Assembly (NCBI RefSeq): GCF_900094585.1
Contig: NZ_FMAG01000002.1
Location: 884,007-948,006, forward strand
Source: Martinezella multihospitum
GTDB taxonomy: Bacteria; Pseudomonadota; Alphaproteobacteria; Rhizobiales; Rhizobiaceae
DNA length: 64,000 nucleotides
Reading direction: 5' to 3'
This document shows positions 47,281 to 58,430 of the stretch, piece after piece; the stretch's first letter is position 1, and each line of letters begins with the position of its first letter. Below the pieces are notes generated by a model that saw only the letters and a list, made by a program, of their open reading frames with translations, was not told the DNA's origin and searched no databases. The position numbers were made by a program, and so were the translations under genes.

Positions 47281-49659
47281 CTACCTGCGGCCGCGCGGCG
47301 GTCTCGTGCCCGGTGCCTTGCGGGCCTGGTTCTTGTTGCGGCGGGTCGCCTTGTGGAAGGAACGCACCGCCGTCGGCATAGGCTTACCATCGCTCAGCAT
47401 TTCGAAGCGCAACGCTCCGGCAAGCGGCACAGCTTCCGCCAGCCTCACCGTCACATCGTCGCCGAGGCGATAGCCGAGCCCCGTTCTTTCACCTGTCAGC
47501 GCCTGATGCGCCTCGTCATAGATGAAGTAATCGGTGCCGAGCGTAGATATAGGGATGAAACCGTCGGCGCCATAGTCCGGCAGGGTGACAAAGAGTCCCG
47601 ATTTGGTGACGCCGCCAACGCGCGCCTCGAATTCCGCACCAACCTGACCGGCAAGGTGATGGGCGATCAGCCGATCCACAGTCTCGCGCTCGGCAGCCAT
47701 GGCGCGGCGCTCGAAGGTCGAGATTTCGGCGGCGATATCGTCGAGCGACGCCTCTTCATCAGGCGTGATCCCGCCTTCGCCGAGGCCAAGCGAGCCGACG
47801 AGGGCGCGATGTACGATCAGGTCGGCATAACGGCGGATCGGCGAGGTGAAGTGGGCGTACTTCATCAGGTTGAGGCCAAAGTGTCCGATATTGTCAGGGC
47901 TGTAGATCGCCTGGCTCTGCGAGCGCAACACCATTTCGTTGACCATGGTCTGATGCGCCGTACCCTCGGCCTTGGCGAGAATGCCGTTGAAGCTGTTGGC
48001 ACGCACATTGCCGCCCTTGGCAAGCGATATGCCGAGGGTCGCCAGGAATTCGCGCAGCACTTCCTGCTTGGCGAGCGTCGGCCCGTCATGGATGCGGTAG
48101 ATCAGCGCTTGCTTGCGCTTCTCCAGCGTCTCGGCGGCAGCGACGTTCGCCTGGATCATCATCTCTTCGATGAGCTTGTGCGCATCGAGGCGTGGCGGCA
48201 CGACGACGCGATCGACAGTGCCATCCGGCTTCAGCAGAATCTTGCGTTCCGGCATGTCGAGCTCAAGCGGCTGACGCCGGTCACGGCCCTTCTTCAAAAT
48301 CTCATAGGCGTGCCAGAGCGGCTTCAATATCGGCTCCAGCATCGGCCCAGTCTTGTCATCGGGCTTGCCGTCGATCGCCGCCTGCGCCTGCTGGTAGGAA
48401 AGCTTGGCCGCACTCTTCATCATGATGCGATGGAAGGTGTGCCCCGCCTTGCGCCCTTCCTTGGAGAAGATCATCCGCACGGCGAGAGCAGGGCGGTCGA
48501 CGCCTTCCTTCAGCGAGCAGAGATCGTTGGAGATGCGCTCGGGCAGCATCGGCACGACACGGTCGGGGAAATAGACCGAATTGCCGCGCTTCAAGGCTTC
48601 GCGGTCGAGCGGCGAGTTCGGGCGCACATACCAGGAGACATCGGCAATGGCGACGGTGACGATCACGCCATCCGGATTGTCGGGCGAGGGGTCCATTTCG
48701 GCGTAGACGGCATCGTCATGGTCCTTGGCATCGGCCGGATCGATCGTGATCAGCGGCAGGCTGCGCCAATCCTCGCGGTGCGACATGGTGGCCGGCTTGG
48801 CGGCATCGGCCTCCGCAATCACGGGAGCCGGAAACACGTGCGGGATACCGTGCGCGTGAATGGCGATCATCGAGATCGCCTTTTCCGAGGCGACGGAGCC
48901 GACCACAGATAGAACCTTGGCGCGAGCAAGACCGAATCGGCCGAGACGGGCCACTTCGACCTCGACCAGATCGCCATCCTTGGCGCCGCCGGTATAATCC
49001 GGATCGATCACCATTTCTTCGCCGCGCCGCTCGATCGGCATCAGCCGACCGCCGCCACCGGGTGTCTCGCGGAAGACGCCCATGGAGGCGCCCTGTCGCT
49101 TGTCGATGACCTTGATGATGCGGGCCGTATAGGCCGGACCGCCACGATCGACCGCCGGGAAGATCTTGGCGAGAATGCGGTCGCCCATACCGGCGGCCGG
49201 GGCCTTGCCCTTGCCGTTACGGCCGGCCGGCGAGGAGGATTGCTTGATCATCACAGCGGGTGCGACGCCATTTTCCTCAGCCCATTCGGCTGGGCGGCCG
49301 ATCAGTATGCCATCCTTGTCGCGGGTGGTGATATCGAGGACGGCGATCGGCGGCAACGCGCCGGGGCGGATGAGCGACTTGCGGCTCTTCTGCACCATGC
49401 CTTCTTGCTCGAGCTCGCGCAGCAATTCCTTCAGCGCGACGCGGCTCTCGCCCTTCAGGCCGAAGGCCTTGGCCAGTTCGCGCTTGGAAGCCTGCTGCGG
49501 GTGGTCGGCGATAAAGCGGAGAAGCACCTCGCGCGGCGGCAATTCGCCATGGACGATAGCCATCATCGGCTCGGCGTCACCGCCTGCCTTGCCGGCGCGG
49601 CCGGGTTTGCCGGAACGACGTTCCGACGATGGATTCCTGCCGCGCGGTTCTCTGCTCAC
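47281..49659 (-). CDS. rnr: Ribonuclease R
   Basis: 792 residues: N-terminal helix-turn-helix and cold-shock-like domains, RNB catalytic domain with ITIDPADAKDHDDAVYAE (metal aspartates), and the S1 domain, with a basic C terminus. A 3'-to-5' exonuclease for structured RNA. The GTG start overlaps the topA stop by four bases (GTGA), so it is translationally coupled to topA. Confidence 0.95.
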   Translation of the reverse strand: MSREPRGRNPSSERRSGKPGRAGKAGGDAEPMMAIVHGELPPREVLLRFIADHPQQASKRELAKAFGLKGESRVALKELLRELEQEGMVQKSRKSLIRPGALPPIAVLDITTRDKDGILIGRPAEWAEENGVAPAVMIKQSSSPAGRNGKGKAPAAGMGDRILAKIFPAVDRGGPAYTARIIKVIDKRQGASMGVFRETPGGGGRLMPIERRGEEMVIDPDYTGGAKDGDLVEVEVARLGRFGLARAKVLSVVGSVASEKAISMIAIHAHGIPHVFPAPVIAEADAAKPATMSHREDWRSLPLITIDPADAKDHDDAVYAEMDPSPDNPDGVIVTVAIADVSWYVRPNSPLDREALKRGNSVYFPDRVVPMLPERISNDLCSLKEGVDRPALAVRMIFSKEGRKAGHTFHRIMMKSAAKLSYQQAQAAIDGKPDDKTGPMLEPILKPLWHAYEILKKGRDRRQPLELDMPERKILLKPDGTVDRVVVPPRLDAHKLIEEMMIQANVAAAETLEKRKQALIYRIHDGPTLAKQEVLREFLATLGISLAKGGNVRANSFNGILAKAEGTAHQTMVNEMVLRSQSQAIYSPDNIGHFGLNLMKYAHFTSPIRRYADLIVHRALVGSLGLGEGGITPDEEASLDDIAAEISTFERRAMAAERETVDRLIAHHLAGQVGAEFEARVGGVTKSGLFVTLPDYGADGFIPISTLGTDYFIYDEAHQALTGERTGLGYRLGDDVTVRLAEAVPLAGALRFEMLSDGKPMPTAVRSFHKATRRNKNQARKAPGTRPPRGRR

Positions 49660-52328
49660 TCTGCACTCTTCTTTTTCGCTGCCGTCTTGGCCGCAGGCTT
49701 CTTTGCAGCGGCCTTCGGCTTGGCGGTCGTTTTCGTCGCCTTGGTGCCGGCTGCCGCGGTCTTCGCTTTGGCAGGCGCCTTCTTGGTAGAGCCGCCGCTC
49801 TTGCCGGCCTTGGCGGCAATCAAGGCGAGAGCTTCCTCGACGGTGATTGCCTGAGGGTCCGTGCCCTTGGGCAGCGTCGCGTTGACCTTGCCCCAGTTGA
49901 CATAGGGGCCGTATTTGCCGTCACGAACGGTAATCACGCCGCCGCCATCCGGATGCTCGCCGAGCTCCTTCAGTGCTGCCGGCGTGCCGCCGCGTGCCTT
50001 GCCGCCGGCAGCCTTGCTCTGCTTTTCGGCAATCAGCGTCACCGCGCGGTTCAGGCCGACGGTAAAGACATCCTCGACGCTTTCGAGATTGGCATAGCCG
50101 CCGTCATGTAGCAGGAAAGGTCCATAGCGGCCGATGCCGGAAGAGATCATCTTGCCGGTTTCCGGATGCTTGCCGATATCGCGTGGCAGCGAGATCAGCG
50201 CCATGGCCTTCTCGTAATCGATGTCCTCGGGCTTCCAGCCGCGCGGCAGCGAAGCACGCTTGGCGTCCTTGCCATCGCCGCGCTGGATATAGGGACCGAA
50301 GCGCCCCGAACGCAGCGTCAGCTCTTCGCCTGTTACCGGATCGGCGCCGAGCGCCTTCGGCTCGTTCAACCCGTTGGATTCCGCCTCAACGCCACCTTCC
50401 GACGAAAGCTGGCGGGTGTAGTTGCACTCCGGATAGTTCGAGCAGCCGACGAAGGCGCCGTATTTGCCGAGCTTCAGCGACAGGTTACCCGTGCCACAGA
50501 CCTGGCAGATACGCGGATCGCTGCCGTCTTCGCGCTTCGGGAAGACGAGTGGCGCCAGCGCGTCGTTCAGGGCATCGAGCACGTTGGTGACGCGCAGTTC
50601 CTTGGTGTCTTCGATCTGGGCGAAGAAATCGCGCCAGAAGTCGCGCAGCACGTCCTTCCAGTTCAGCTCGCCGGCGGAAATACGGTCGAGCTTCTCTTCC
50701 AGATCGGCGGTGAAATCATATTCGACGTATTTGGTGAAGAAGCTTTCGAGGAAAGCCGTCACCAGCCGGCCCTTGGCCTGTGGCAAAAGCTTGCGCTTGT
50801 CGATGGTCACATAGTCGCGGTCGCGCAGCGTCGCGAGCGTCGCCGCATAGGTGGAGGGGCGGCCGATGCCGAGCTCTTCCATCTTCTTGATCAGCGACGC
50901 TTCCGAATAGCGCGGCGGCGGTTCGGTGAAGTGCTGGGTCGAGTTGATCTTCTGCTTGGCGAGATTTTCGCGGGCATTGATTTCAGGCAGACGGCCGCCT
51001 TCCTCGCTGTCGTCGCTCTGTTCGCCGTCTTCCTTCTGGTCTGTATAGGCGGCGATGAAACCATCGAAGCGGATGACGGAGCCCACGGCGCGCAGACCGG
51101 CCTTCTTGCCGGCGTTGTCGGCGAGGATCTCGACGGTCGTGCGCTCAATTTCGGCCGAAGCCATCTGGCTGGCGATGCCGCGCTTCCAGATCAGGTCGTA
51201 GAGCCTCAGCTGGTCGTCATCGAGGAACTTGCGAATGCGATCCGGCACGCGGTCGAAATCGGTCGGGCGGATCGCTTCGTGCGCTTCCTGGGCATTCTTT
51301 GCCTTGGTGGAATAGAAGCGCGCCTTTTCTGGCAGGTAGCGGTCGCCGAACTGGTTGGCGATGGCGCGGCGTGCCGCATCGATCGCTTCCGGCGCCATCT
51401 GCACGCCATCGGTACGCATATAGGTGATGAGACCAACGGTTTCGCCGCCGATATCGACGCCTTCATAAAGCTTCTGTGCCACCTGCATGGTGCGCGAAGC
51501 CGAGAAGCCGAGCTTCGAGGAGGCGGCCTGCTGTAGCGTCGAGGTGGTGAAGGGCGGGCTCGGATTGCGCTTGACCGGCTTTGCCTCGACCGTGTCGACG
51601 ACGTAGGAGGCGCCTTCCAGCAGGGCCTTCAGCTTGCCGGCTTCCTCGCCGTTGCCGATCGCACGCGGCTGCAGGCGCTTGCCGTCGGCGGAAACCAGAC
51701 GAGCTTCGAATTCATCGCCGCGCGGCGTCTTCAGGAGCGCCGAAAGGTTCCAGTATTCTTCCGAGATGAAGCGTTCGATCTCGGACTCACGATCGCAGAC
51801 GAGACGAAGGGCGACGGACTGCACGCGGCCGGCCGAGCGGGCACCCGGCAGCTTGCGCCACAGAACCGGGGACAGATTGAAGCCGACGAGATAGTCGAGG
51901 GCGCGGCGGGCGAGATAGGCGTCCACCAGCGGCACGTCGATGTCGCGCGGCTCGGCCATGGCGTCGAGAACGGCCTTCTTGGTGATGGCATTGAAGACGA
52001 CGCGCTTCACCGGCTTACCGTTGATCACGCGCTTCTTGTTCAAAAGGTCGAGCACATGCCAGGAAATGGCTTCACCCTCGCGATCCGGGTCGGTCGCGAG
52101 AATCAGGCCGTCGGAGGATTTCATCGCGTCGGCGATGTCCTTGATGCGCTTTTGCGAGGCACCATCGACTTCCCACAGCATTTCGAAATCCTGGTCCGGC
52201 AGCACCGAACCGTCTTTGGCGGGCAGGTCACGCACATGGCCGAAGGATGCAAGAACCTTATATCCGGGTCCCAGATATTTATTGATTGTCTTGGCCTTGG
52301 CAGGCGATTCCACCACTACAACGTTCAT
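49656..52328 (-). CDS. topA: DNA topoisomerase I
   Basis: 890 residues. TOPRIM domain with VVESPAKAKTINKYLG and the metal motif DPDREGEAI; catalytic Tyr303 in LITYMRTDG. A four-Cys zinc ribbon (ICQVCGTG...GCSNYPEC) is followed by degenerate ribbons and a long Lys/Ala tail that may bind DNA. It relaxes negative supercoils. Three adjacent start codons (TTG 52334, ATG 52331, ATG 52328) are possible; 52328 matches the usual MNVVVVES start. Confidence 0.96.
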   Translation of the reverse strand: MNVVVVESPAKAKTINKYLGPGYKVLASFGHVRDLPAKDGSVLPDQDFEMLWEVDGASQKRIKDIADAMKSSDGLILATDPDREGEAISWHVLDLLNKKRVINGKPVKRVVFNAITKKAVLDAMAEPRDIDVPLVDAYLARRALDYLVGFNLSPVLWRKLPGARSAGRVQSVALRLVCDRESEIERFISEEYWNLSALLKTPRGDEFEARLVSADGKRLQPRAIGNGEEAGKLKALLEGASYVVDTVEAKPVKRNPSPPFTTSTLQQAASSKLGFSASRTMQVAQKLYEGVDIGGETVGLITYMRTDGVQMAPEAIDAARRAIANQFGDRYLPEKARFYSTKAKNAQEAHEAIRPTDFDRVPDRIRKFLDDDQLRLYDLIWKRGIASQMASAEIERTTVEILADNAGKKAGLRAVGSVIRFDGFIAAYTDQKEDGEQSDDSEEGGRLPEINARENLAKQKINSTQHFTEPPPRYSEASLIKKMEELGIGRPSTYAATLATLRDRDYVTIDKRKLLPQAKGRLVTAFLESFFTKYVEYDFTADLEEKLDRISAGELNWKDVLRDFWRDFFAQIEDTKELRVTNVLDALNDALAPLVFPKREDGSDPRICQVCGTGNLSLKLGKYGAFVGCSNYPECNYTRQLSSEGGVEAESNGLNEPKALGADPVTGEELTLRSGRFGPYIQRGDGKDAKRASLPRGWKPEDIDYEKAMALISLPRDIGKHPETGKMISSGIGRYGPFLLHDGGYANLESVEDVFTVGLNRAVTLIAEKQSKAAGGKARGGTPAALKELGEHPDGGGVITVRDGKYGPYVNWGKVNATLPKGTDPQAITVEEALALIAAKAGKSGGSTKKAPAKAKTAAAGTKATKTTAKPKAAAKKPAAKTAAKKKSAE

Positions 52329-52503
52329 CATCAAGTCTCTGAATACGAGGTCGCGCCGGTATAAGACGCGGGAGATACCGGGTTTTTCCGTCTTCCCGGC
52401 CTTCCGACATGGACAGGGAAATCGTCGCGGTCAAGAGGCGAAGGCGATTTTTGCGCTTGGCGCGACGATGCGATGCTTAGAATTGGTACGCGTGTCACAG
52501 TTT

Positions 52504-53652
52504 TCAATCCAGCATGGAGATCGACACCAGTCCGCCGGGATGGCGATGCAGCCGGCCGGCCATATCCAATTCCAGAAGAACCGAATGGATTGCCGATATC
52601 GGCAGGCCGGTGTGCCGGACGATATCGTCGATTTCGACCGGTGTCGGACCCAGCGCATCGACAATGTGGTCGCGCTCGGCATCATCGGGCGGTGTCGAGA
52701 GCGGCTTGCTCCTTTCGACAGGTGCTTCCTTGGGCCTCGGGCGGAAGAGATCCGGCTCGGCGAGCGGCCTCAGCGCCTCGACAATATCATCGGGCCGCGT
52801 CACGATCATTGCACCGTCTTTCAGCAGGCCGTTGGTGCCTTCGCAGCGCGGATCGAGCGGCGAGCCTGGAACGGCAAAGACGAGCCTGCCGAATTCACCG
52901 GCAAGCCTGGCCGTGATCAGCGAGCCGGAGCGCGTTGCCGCTTCGACGATCACGACGCCGAGCGATATGCCTGCGATCAGGCGGTTGCGGCGCGGAAAGT
53001 CGCGCGCCCGTGGCTCCCAGCCAAAGGGCATTTCGCTGACGGCGAGCCCGTTGCCGTCCCATATCTCGTTGAGCAGGTCGATATTCTCGGGCGGATAGGG
53101 CTGGTCGAGGCCACCCGCCAGTGCGGCGATGGTGCCGGTTGCAAGGCTGGCGCGGTGGGCTGCCGTATCGATGCCGCGCGCCAGGCCGGAAACCACGGCA
53201 TAGCCGGCTTCACCGCAGGCGCGCGCAATCATCGCGGTGAATTTGGCGCCGCTGATCGAAGCGTTTCGCGAGCCGACCATGCCGATTGCCGGCCGTCTCG
53301 CTGCCGGCATGCTGCCCTTGACCGCAAGCAGCGGTGGGGCGCCGTCGATTTCGCGAAGGGCAGGGGGATAATCCGGTTCGCCGATACCGACGAAGCGCGC
53401 GCCAAAGCGATGCGCCGCCTCTAGCTCCCGCAGGGCATCGCGCTCGTCGGCAATTCGGATGGCGCGCATTGCGCCGCCGCGCTGAGAAAGCTCGGGTAAT
53501 GCGGCAAGCGCCGTTTCGGCGGAGCCGTAATGATTGACGAGATCGCGGAAGGTCGATGGGCCGACATTGTCGGAGCGGATGAGCCTGAGCCAGGCGATTC
53601 TTTGTTTTTCGGTCAGCGCAACTCCGGTCCGTCTTGCGCTGCCTGCGTCCAT
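52504..53652 (-). CDS. dprA: DNA-processing protein DprA
   Basis: 382 residues: SAM-like N terminus, Rossmann core with MVGSRNASISGAKF and GLARGIDTAAH, SGSLITARLAGEFGR, and a C-terminal winged-helix (LGPTPVEIDDIVRHTGLPIS). DprA loads RecA on single-stranded DNA in transformation. The ATG overlaps the plsY stop (TAATG). GATAAA-like AAAGGGATA is the ribosome site. Confidence 0.94.
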   Translation of the reverse strand: MDAGSARRTGVALTEKQRIAWLRLIRSDNVGPSTFRDLVNHYGSAETALAALPELSQRGGAMRAIRIADERDALRELEAAHRFGARFVGIGEPDYPPALREIDGAPPLLAVKGSMPAARRPAIGMVGSRNASISGAKFTAMIARACGEAGYAVVSGLARGIDTAAHRASLATGTIAALAGGLDQPYPPENIDLLNEIWDGNGLAVSEMPFGWEPRARDFPRRNRLIAGISLGVVIVEAATRSGSLITARLAGEFGRLVFAVPGSPLDPRCEGTNGLLKDGAMIVTRPDDIVEALRPLAEPDLFRPRPKEAPVERSKPLSTPPDDAERDHIVDALGPTPVEIDDIVRHTGLPISAIHSVLLELDMAGRLHRHPGGLVSISMLD

Positions 53653-54269
53653 TATCCCTTTGCTCCGATCTTGCCTTCCGTTCCCGCGGTCAGCCTGGCG
53701 ATATTGGCCCTGTGCTTGTACCAGGAGATGACGGTCATCAGCGCCATGACGGCGGCGATCTTGTCGACGCCCAATATCCACAATACAACCGGGATGACAA
53801 GGGTTGCAACCAGTGCGGACAGCGAGGAGTAGCGGGTGGTAAAGGCGATCGCCAGCCAGACGATGGCGAAAATCAATGCCATCAGCGGTGCGAGACCTAA
53901 CAGGATGCCGAGATAGGTCGCGACACCCTTGCCGCCCTTGAAGCCGATCCAGACCGGGAAGATGTGGCCGATGAAGGCCGCGAAGCCTGCAAGCACGCCG
54001 GCATCTTCGCCGAAGAAATGCGCGGTGATAAGAACAGCGGCCGTACCCTTGAAGGCATCGAGCAGCAGGGTTGCGGCCGCAAGCCCCTTATGGCCGGTGC
54101 GCAGCACATTGGTCGCGCCGATATTGCCCGAGCCGATGTTGCGCACATCGCCGAGCCCGGCCATGCGGGTCAGGAGAAGGCCGAAGGGGATCGAGCCAAG
54201 CAGATAGCCAATGACGACGGCGGCCAGCGCGGTCTGCAGGGTAAGCTGCCAAGTCCAGAAATCAGCCAT
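53652..54269 (-). CDS. plsY: Glycerol-3-phosphate acyltransferase PlsY
   Basis: 205 residues with five membrane helices. Motifs [14 protein letters not shown] and [10 protein letters not shown] bind acyl-phosphate and phosphate groups. It makes lysophosphatidic acid from acyl-phosphate, the first step of phospholipid synthesis. GTG at 54272 is an alternative start. Confidence 0.95.
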   Translation of the reverse strand: MADFWTWQLTLQTALAAVVIGYLLGSIPFGLLLTRMAGLGDVRNIGSGNIGATNVLRTGHKGLAAATLLLDAFKGTAAVLITAHFFGEDAGVLAGFAAFIGHIFPVWIGFKGGKGVATYLGILLGLAPLMALIFAIVWLAIAFTTRYSSLSALVATLVIPVVLWILGVDKIAAVMALMTVISWYKHRANIARLTAGTEGKIGAKG

Positions 54270-54303
54270 CACGTCTTATTCTCCGTAAACCCTTAGGTCC
54301 GCC

Positions 54304-55593
54304 CTAGAGACTGTGAACCAGCGTGCCGGCGACATAGGTTGCCACCGCCCGGCCGCTCATTCTTGCATCTTCGAAGGGCGTATTCTTCGAGCGCGACAGA
54401 AGCATGTCTTTGGCGACAAGCCAAGGCTCGTCAAGATCAACAAGCGCGATATCGGCCTTGGCACCGGGCTTCAGTGTGCCGGCGGGCAGCCCGAAGATCT
54501 GCGCCGGCCGCGTCGACAGCGCATCGACAAGCCGCATCAGGCTGACCTGGCCGCTGTGATAGAGCCGGAGTGCGGCCGGAAGCAGCGTTTCCAGGCCGAC
54601 GGCACCATCTTCAGCCTCACCAAACGGCAGGCGTTTCGTATCGACATCCTGCGGATCATGCGAGGAGACGATGATGTCGATCGTGCCGTCTGCCAGCGCG
54701 TCGATCATGCCTGTGCGATCGTCCTCGGAGCGTAGCGGCGGGTAGAGCTTGAAGAAGGTCCGGTATTCGCCGATGTCGTTCTCGTTCAGCGCAAGATTGT
54801 TGATCGAGATGCCGCAGGTGACTTTGGCGCCGCGCGAGCGGGCAAGGCGGATCGCCTCGGCCGATTCCGGCACGGAGATCATCGCCGCATGATAGTGGCT
54901 GCGCGTCAGCGTCGCGATGCGGAGGTCGCGCTCCAGAGGAATCAGCTCGGCCTCTTTTGGAATGCCAGACAGGCCGAGCCAGCTCGCCAGCAGGCCCTCA
55001 TGCATGACGCCGTTTGCGCCGAGATATTTGTCGCGCGTTTCGCAGGAAATCACTGCGCCGAATTCGCGCGCATAGGTCATGATGCGGCGGAGAACCTGAC
55101 TGTCGTGGACGCTGGAATGCGCGTCGGTAAAGACAACCGCGCCGGCCTCCCTGAGCAGGCCGATTTCCGTCATTTCCTCACCGGCAAGTCCCTTGGTGAG
55201 AGCCGCTGCCGGATAGACATTGACGACTGCCGTGTCGCGCGCCGTCTTCCTGACGAACTCGACCAGGGCGATATCGTCGATGACCGGATCCGTGTCCGGC
55301 ATCATGATGAAGGAGGTGACGCCGCCGGCTGCCGCTGCACGGCTGGCGGAGGCAATCGTTTCGCGATGTTCGCCGCCGGGCTCGCCGACATGGACGCGCA
55401 CATCGACCAGGCCGGGGATGGCGACGAGGTCGCTGCAATCGCGAACGGTCGCGCCCTTCGAAGCGGCGGACGCCTTAGCATCCTTGCCGGAAGCAACGAT
55501 CATGCCGTCTTCGACAATGATCGCACCGATCTCATCAAGGTTGCGGGAGGGATCGATGATGCGGACGTTCTGGAGGATGATCGAGTTGCTCAT
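54304..55593 (-). CDS. Dihydroorotase-like protein, probably catalytically inactive (pyrC' type)
   Basis: 429 residues with a TIM-barrel amidohydrolase fold. In active enzymes the N-terminal motif is DxHxHxR; here it is [13 protein letters not shown], so the first His is Arg and the substrate Arg is Gly. MMPDTDPV replaces MPNTNP. The late SHDPQDVDT region is also altered. Pseudomonas has a similar pseudo-dihydroorotase that acts as a structural partner of PyrB; here the ATG overlaps the pyrB stop (ATGA), so the two are coupled. A working dihydroorotase is expected elsewhere. Confidence 0.85.
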   Translation of the reverse strand: MSNSIILQNVRIIDPSRNLDEIGAIIVEDGMIVASGKDAKASAASKGATVRDCSDLVAIPGLVDVRVHVGEPGGEHRETIASASRAAAAGGVTSFIMMPDTDPVIDDIALVEFVRKTARDTAVVNVYPAAALTKGLAGEEMTEIGLLREAGAVVFTDAHSSVHDSQVLRRIMTYAREFGAVISCETRDKYLGANGVMHEGLLASWLGLSGIPKEAELIPLERDLRIATLTRSHYHAAMISVPESAEAIRLARSRGAKVTCGISINNLALNENDIGEYRTFFKLYPPLRSEDDRTGMIDALADGTIDIIVSSHDPQDVDTKRLPFGEAEDGAVGLETLLPAALRLYHSGQVSLMRLVDALSTRPAQIFGLPAGTLKPGAKADIALVDLDEPWLVAKDMLLSRSKNTPFEDARMSGRAVATYVAGTLVHSL

Positions 55594-56546
55594 GCGCCCA
55601 CTCCGTCGGTGCGAGGCCCTTGGTTTTGCGAAACGAGCAGCGTCTCCATCACGGCCATGCGTACGGCGACGCCCATCTCCACCTGTTCGGCGATGACGCT
55701 TTGCGGGCCGTCGGCCACTTCGGAGGCGATTTCGACCCCGCGGTTCATCGGTCCCGGATGCATGACAAGCGCATCCTCCTTGGCGGCCTTGAGGGTCTCA
55801 GCGTCCAGACCGTAGAAGTGATAATATTCACGCACCGAAGGCACGAAGGCGCCGGACATGCGCTCGCGCTGCAGCCGCAGCATCATGACAACGTCGGCGT
55901 CCTTCAGACCTTCTTTCATCGAATGAAAGACCTCGACGCCCATGTCGGCAATGCCGGCCGGCAGGAGCGTGGCGGGTGCGACGACGCGGACGCGCGCGCC
56001 CATGGCATTCAGAAGCAGGATGTTGGAGCGCGCCACGCGCGAATGCAGCACGTCGCCGCAGATGGCCACGATGATGCGCGAGAGCTTGCCTTTGGCGCGA
56101 CGGATCGTCAGCGCGTCGAGCAGGGCTTGTGTCGGATGCTCGTGCTGTCCGTCGCCGGCATTGACGACCGAGCAGGAGACTTTCTGTGCCAAGAGCGCGG
56201 CGGCACCCGCGCTCGAATGGCGGATGACCAGCACGTCTGGCCGCATGGCGTTCAGCGTCATCGCCGTATCGATCAGCGTCTCGCCTTTTTTCACGGAGGA
56301 ATTGCCGACCGACATGTTCATCACATCGGCGCCAAGCCGTTTGCCGGCAAGCTCGAAAGATGATTGCGTGCGCGTCGATGCTTCGAAGAAGAGATTGATC
56401 TGCGTCAGGCCGCGAAGCGTCGACGTCTTTTTCTCGCGCTGGCGGCTGATCTTGACCGCCTCGTCAGCCTTGTCGAGAAGATAGGTGATATCCTGCTCGG
56501 TGAGGCCCTTGATGCCAATGAGGTGGCGGTGGGGAAAGAAGACCAT
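55590..56546 (-). CDS. pyrB: Aspartate carbamoyltransferase catalytic subunit
   Basis: 318 residues. [20 protein letters not shown] binds carbamoyl phosphate, [12 protein letters not shown] and [12 protein letters not shown] are the other active-site loops. It makes carbamoyl-aspartate in pyrimidine synthesis. No regulatory pyrI gene is adjacent; the neighbour is the dihydroorotase-like gene with which it probably forms a complex. Confidence 0.96.
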   Translation of the reverse strand: MVFFPHRHLIGIKGLTEQDITYLLDKADEAVKISRQREKKTSTLRGLTQINLFFEASTRTQSSFELAGKRLGADVMNMSVGNSSVKKGETLIDTAMTLNAMRPDVLVIRHSSAGAAALLAQKVSCSVVNAGDGQHEHPTQALLDALTIRRAKGKLSRIIVAICGDVLHSRVARSNILLLNAMGARVRVVAPATLLPAGIADMGVEVFHSMKEGLKDADVVMMLRLQRERMSGAFVPSVREYYHFYGLDAETLKAAKEDALVMHPGPMNRGVEIASEVADGPQSVIAEQVEMGVAVRMAVMETLLVSQNQGPRTDGVGA

Positions 56547-56731
56547 GAACCTGCCCTCTGGATTTCGTCAGGCGGTCTATAAAGAGGGAGCGTCGATGGG
56601 GCAAGCGGGGGTGTGCGCCGAGCGCATTTGTTCCCCATGCAATTTCGCCCGAATCCCGCTACAGGAGCTATGCCGGTGGGAGCCGTAACTTCCAGTTTCC
56701 CTTTGCAACCTACTTGCTCTACAAGCGATTC

Positions 56732-58390
56732 ATGACCCAACCGACCCGGACTGACGACCCCTTTGCCGACCTGAACCAGCCGAGCCTCTGGACCGGCATC
56801 AATGCCTATCGGTCCGATCCGCTGATCGTCGATCTCACCTCCGGCCTGCCGCGTTCGATACGGGATGAGCTGGAGCAGCATGGTCGTTTCGTCACCTCGC
56901 ACGAGGCGCAGGAACTGGCGCGCATGGCAAATCAGGGCACGCCGCAGCTGCGCACCCATGGCCCGCGCGGCGAACGTCTTGATGTCGTCGAATTCCACCC
57001 GGCCTGGCATGCGCTGATGCGCCGATCCATGGCGATGGGCCTGCATTCCTCGATCTGGGATGCGCAGGCCGATCCCGAGGCAAGGGGCCAGTCGCATAAG
57101 GTGCGCGCCGCCCGCTTCTATCTGACGGCCCAGCTCGAATGCGGCCATCTCTGCCCCCTCACGATGACCAGCGCTTCCGTCGCAGCGATGATGGCGTCGC
57201 CTGCCGTGCAGAAGGATTGGGCGCCGAAGATCCTCTCGCGCAAATATGATTCCTCCAACAAGCCCGCCATGCAGAAGAGTGCCGTCACCATCGGCATGGG
57301 CATGACGGAAAAGCAGGGCGGCACGGATGTGCGTGCCAACAAGACGAGTGCCGACAAGGTCAGCGAAGGAATCTACCGGCTTTCGGGCCACAAGTGGTTC
57401 ATGTCGGCGCCGATGAGCGATGCCTTCATCATGCTTGCCCAGACCAAGGACGGCATGGGCTGCTTCCTGGTACCGCGGCTGCTCGAGGATGGTTCCGCCA
57501 ACGGCCTGCACTTCCAGAGGCTCAAGGACAAGCTCGGCAACCGCTCGAATGCCTCTTCCGAAGTCGAGTTCACCGATACGTTCGGCTTCCTGCTCGGCAC
57601 GCCCGACGGCGGCATCCGCACGATCCTCGACATGGTGACGCTGACGCGGCTCGATTGCGCGCTGGCATCCGCCGGCATCATGCGGGCGTCCCTGGCCGAA
57701 GCCGTGCATCATGCGCGCGGCCGCAGCGTCTTCGGCAAGATGCTGGTCAATCAGCCGATCATGACGCGCGTGCTCGCCGATATGGCGCTCGATGTCGCCG
57801 CTGCGACCGCGCTCGCCTTCCGTCTGGCCGAAGCCTTCGACAAGGCCAGCGGCAGCAGCGAGGATGCGGCCTATGCCCGCGTCATGACGCCGGTTGCCAA
57901 ATACTGGTGCTGCAAGATCGCGCCGGCGCTGATCTACGAAGCCATGGAGTGCATCGGCGGCAGCGGCTATATCGAGGAGCGTCCGATCGCCCGCCATTAC
58001 CGCGAGGCCCCTGTCAATGCGATCTGGGAAGGCTCCGGCAACGTTATGGCGCTTGATGTGCTGCGCGTTCTCAACCGCGGCAAGGACCTGTTCGAGACCG
58101 TCTTTGCCGGTCTTGCGAGGGATCTCGGCCCGGCGGGCAAGAAGACCATCGATGTCCTGCGCGCGGCCATGGCGCTTTGCGAGCAGGATGAGGGCGCCGC
58201 CCGCTTGCTGGTCGAGCAGATGGCGCTCGCTGCCGGTGCCGCCGAGCTTTATCGCCTCGGCGCCGGCAAGATTGCTGATGCCTTCATCGAAACGCGTCTG
58301 GCCGGCGGCTGGCGCGCCACCTACGGCATGCTCGATTCCCGCTTCGATGCCAGCTACATCGTAGATCTTCTTTATCCGCCGGCCACCTAG
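56732..58390 (+). CDS. AidB-like acyl-CoA dehydrogenase
   Basis: 552 residues from ATG at 56732. Acyl-CoA dehydrogenase fold with TIGMGMTEKQGGTDVRANKT and CIGGSGYIEERPIARHYREAP; the long N terminus (about 150 residues, WTGINAYRSDPLI) fits AidB, the alkylation-response protein of E. coli, rather than a fatty-acid enzyme. AidB binds FAD and DNA. Divergent from pyrB. Substrate not shown; annotation as AidB is by family likeness. Confidence 0.85.
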   Translation: MTQPTRTDDPFADLNQPSLWTGINAYRSDPLIVDLTSGLPRSIRDELEQHGRFVTSHEAQELARMANQGTPQLRTHGPRGERLDVVEFHPAWHALMRRSMAMGLHSSIWDAQADPEARGQSHKVRAARFYLTAQLECGHLCPLTMTSASVAAMMASPAVQKDWAPKILSRKYDSSNKPAMQKSAVTIGMGMTEKQGGTDVRANKTSADKVSEGIYRLSGHKWFMSAPMSDAFIMLAQTKDGMGCFLVPRLLEDGSANGLHFQRLKDKLGNRSNASSEVEFTDTFGFLLGTPDGGIRTILDMVTLTRLDCALASAGIMRASLAEAVHHARGRSVFGKMLVNQPIMTRVLADMALDVAAATALAFRLAEAFDKASGSSEDAAYARVMTPVAKYWCCKIAPALIYEAMECIGGSGYIEERPIARHYREAPVNAIWEGSGNVMALDVLRVLNRGKDLFETVFAGLARDLGPAGKKTIDVLRAAMALCEQDEGAARLLVEQMALAAGAAELYRLGAGKIADAFIETRLAGGWRATYGMLDSRFDASYIVDLLYPPAT

Positions 58391-58430
58391 AACTGCGCTG
58401 GCGCTCCCGACGCGGCATCCTTGATTGATG

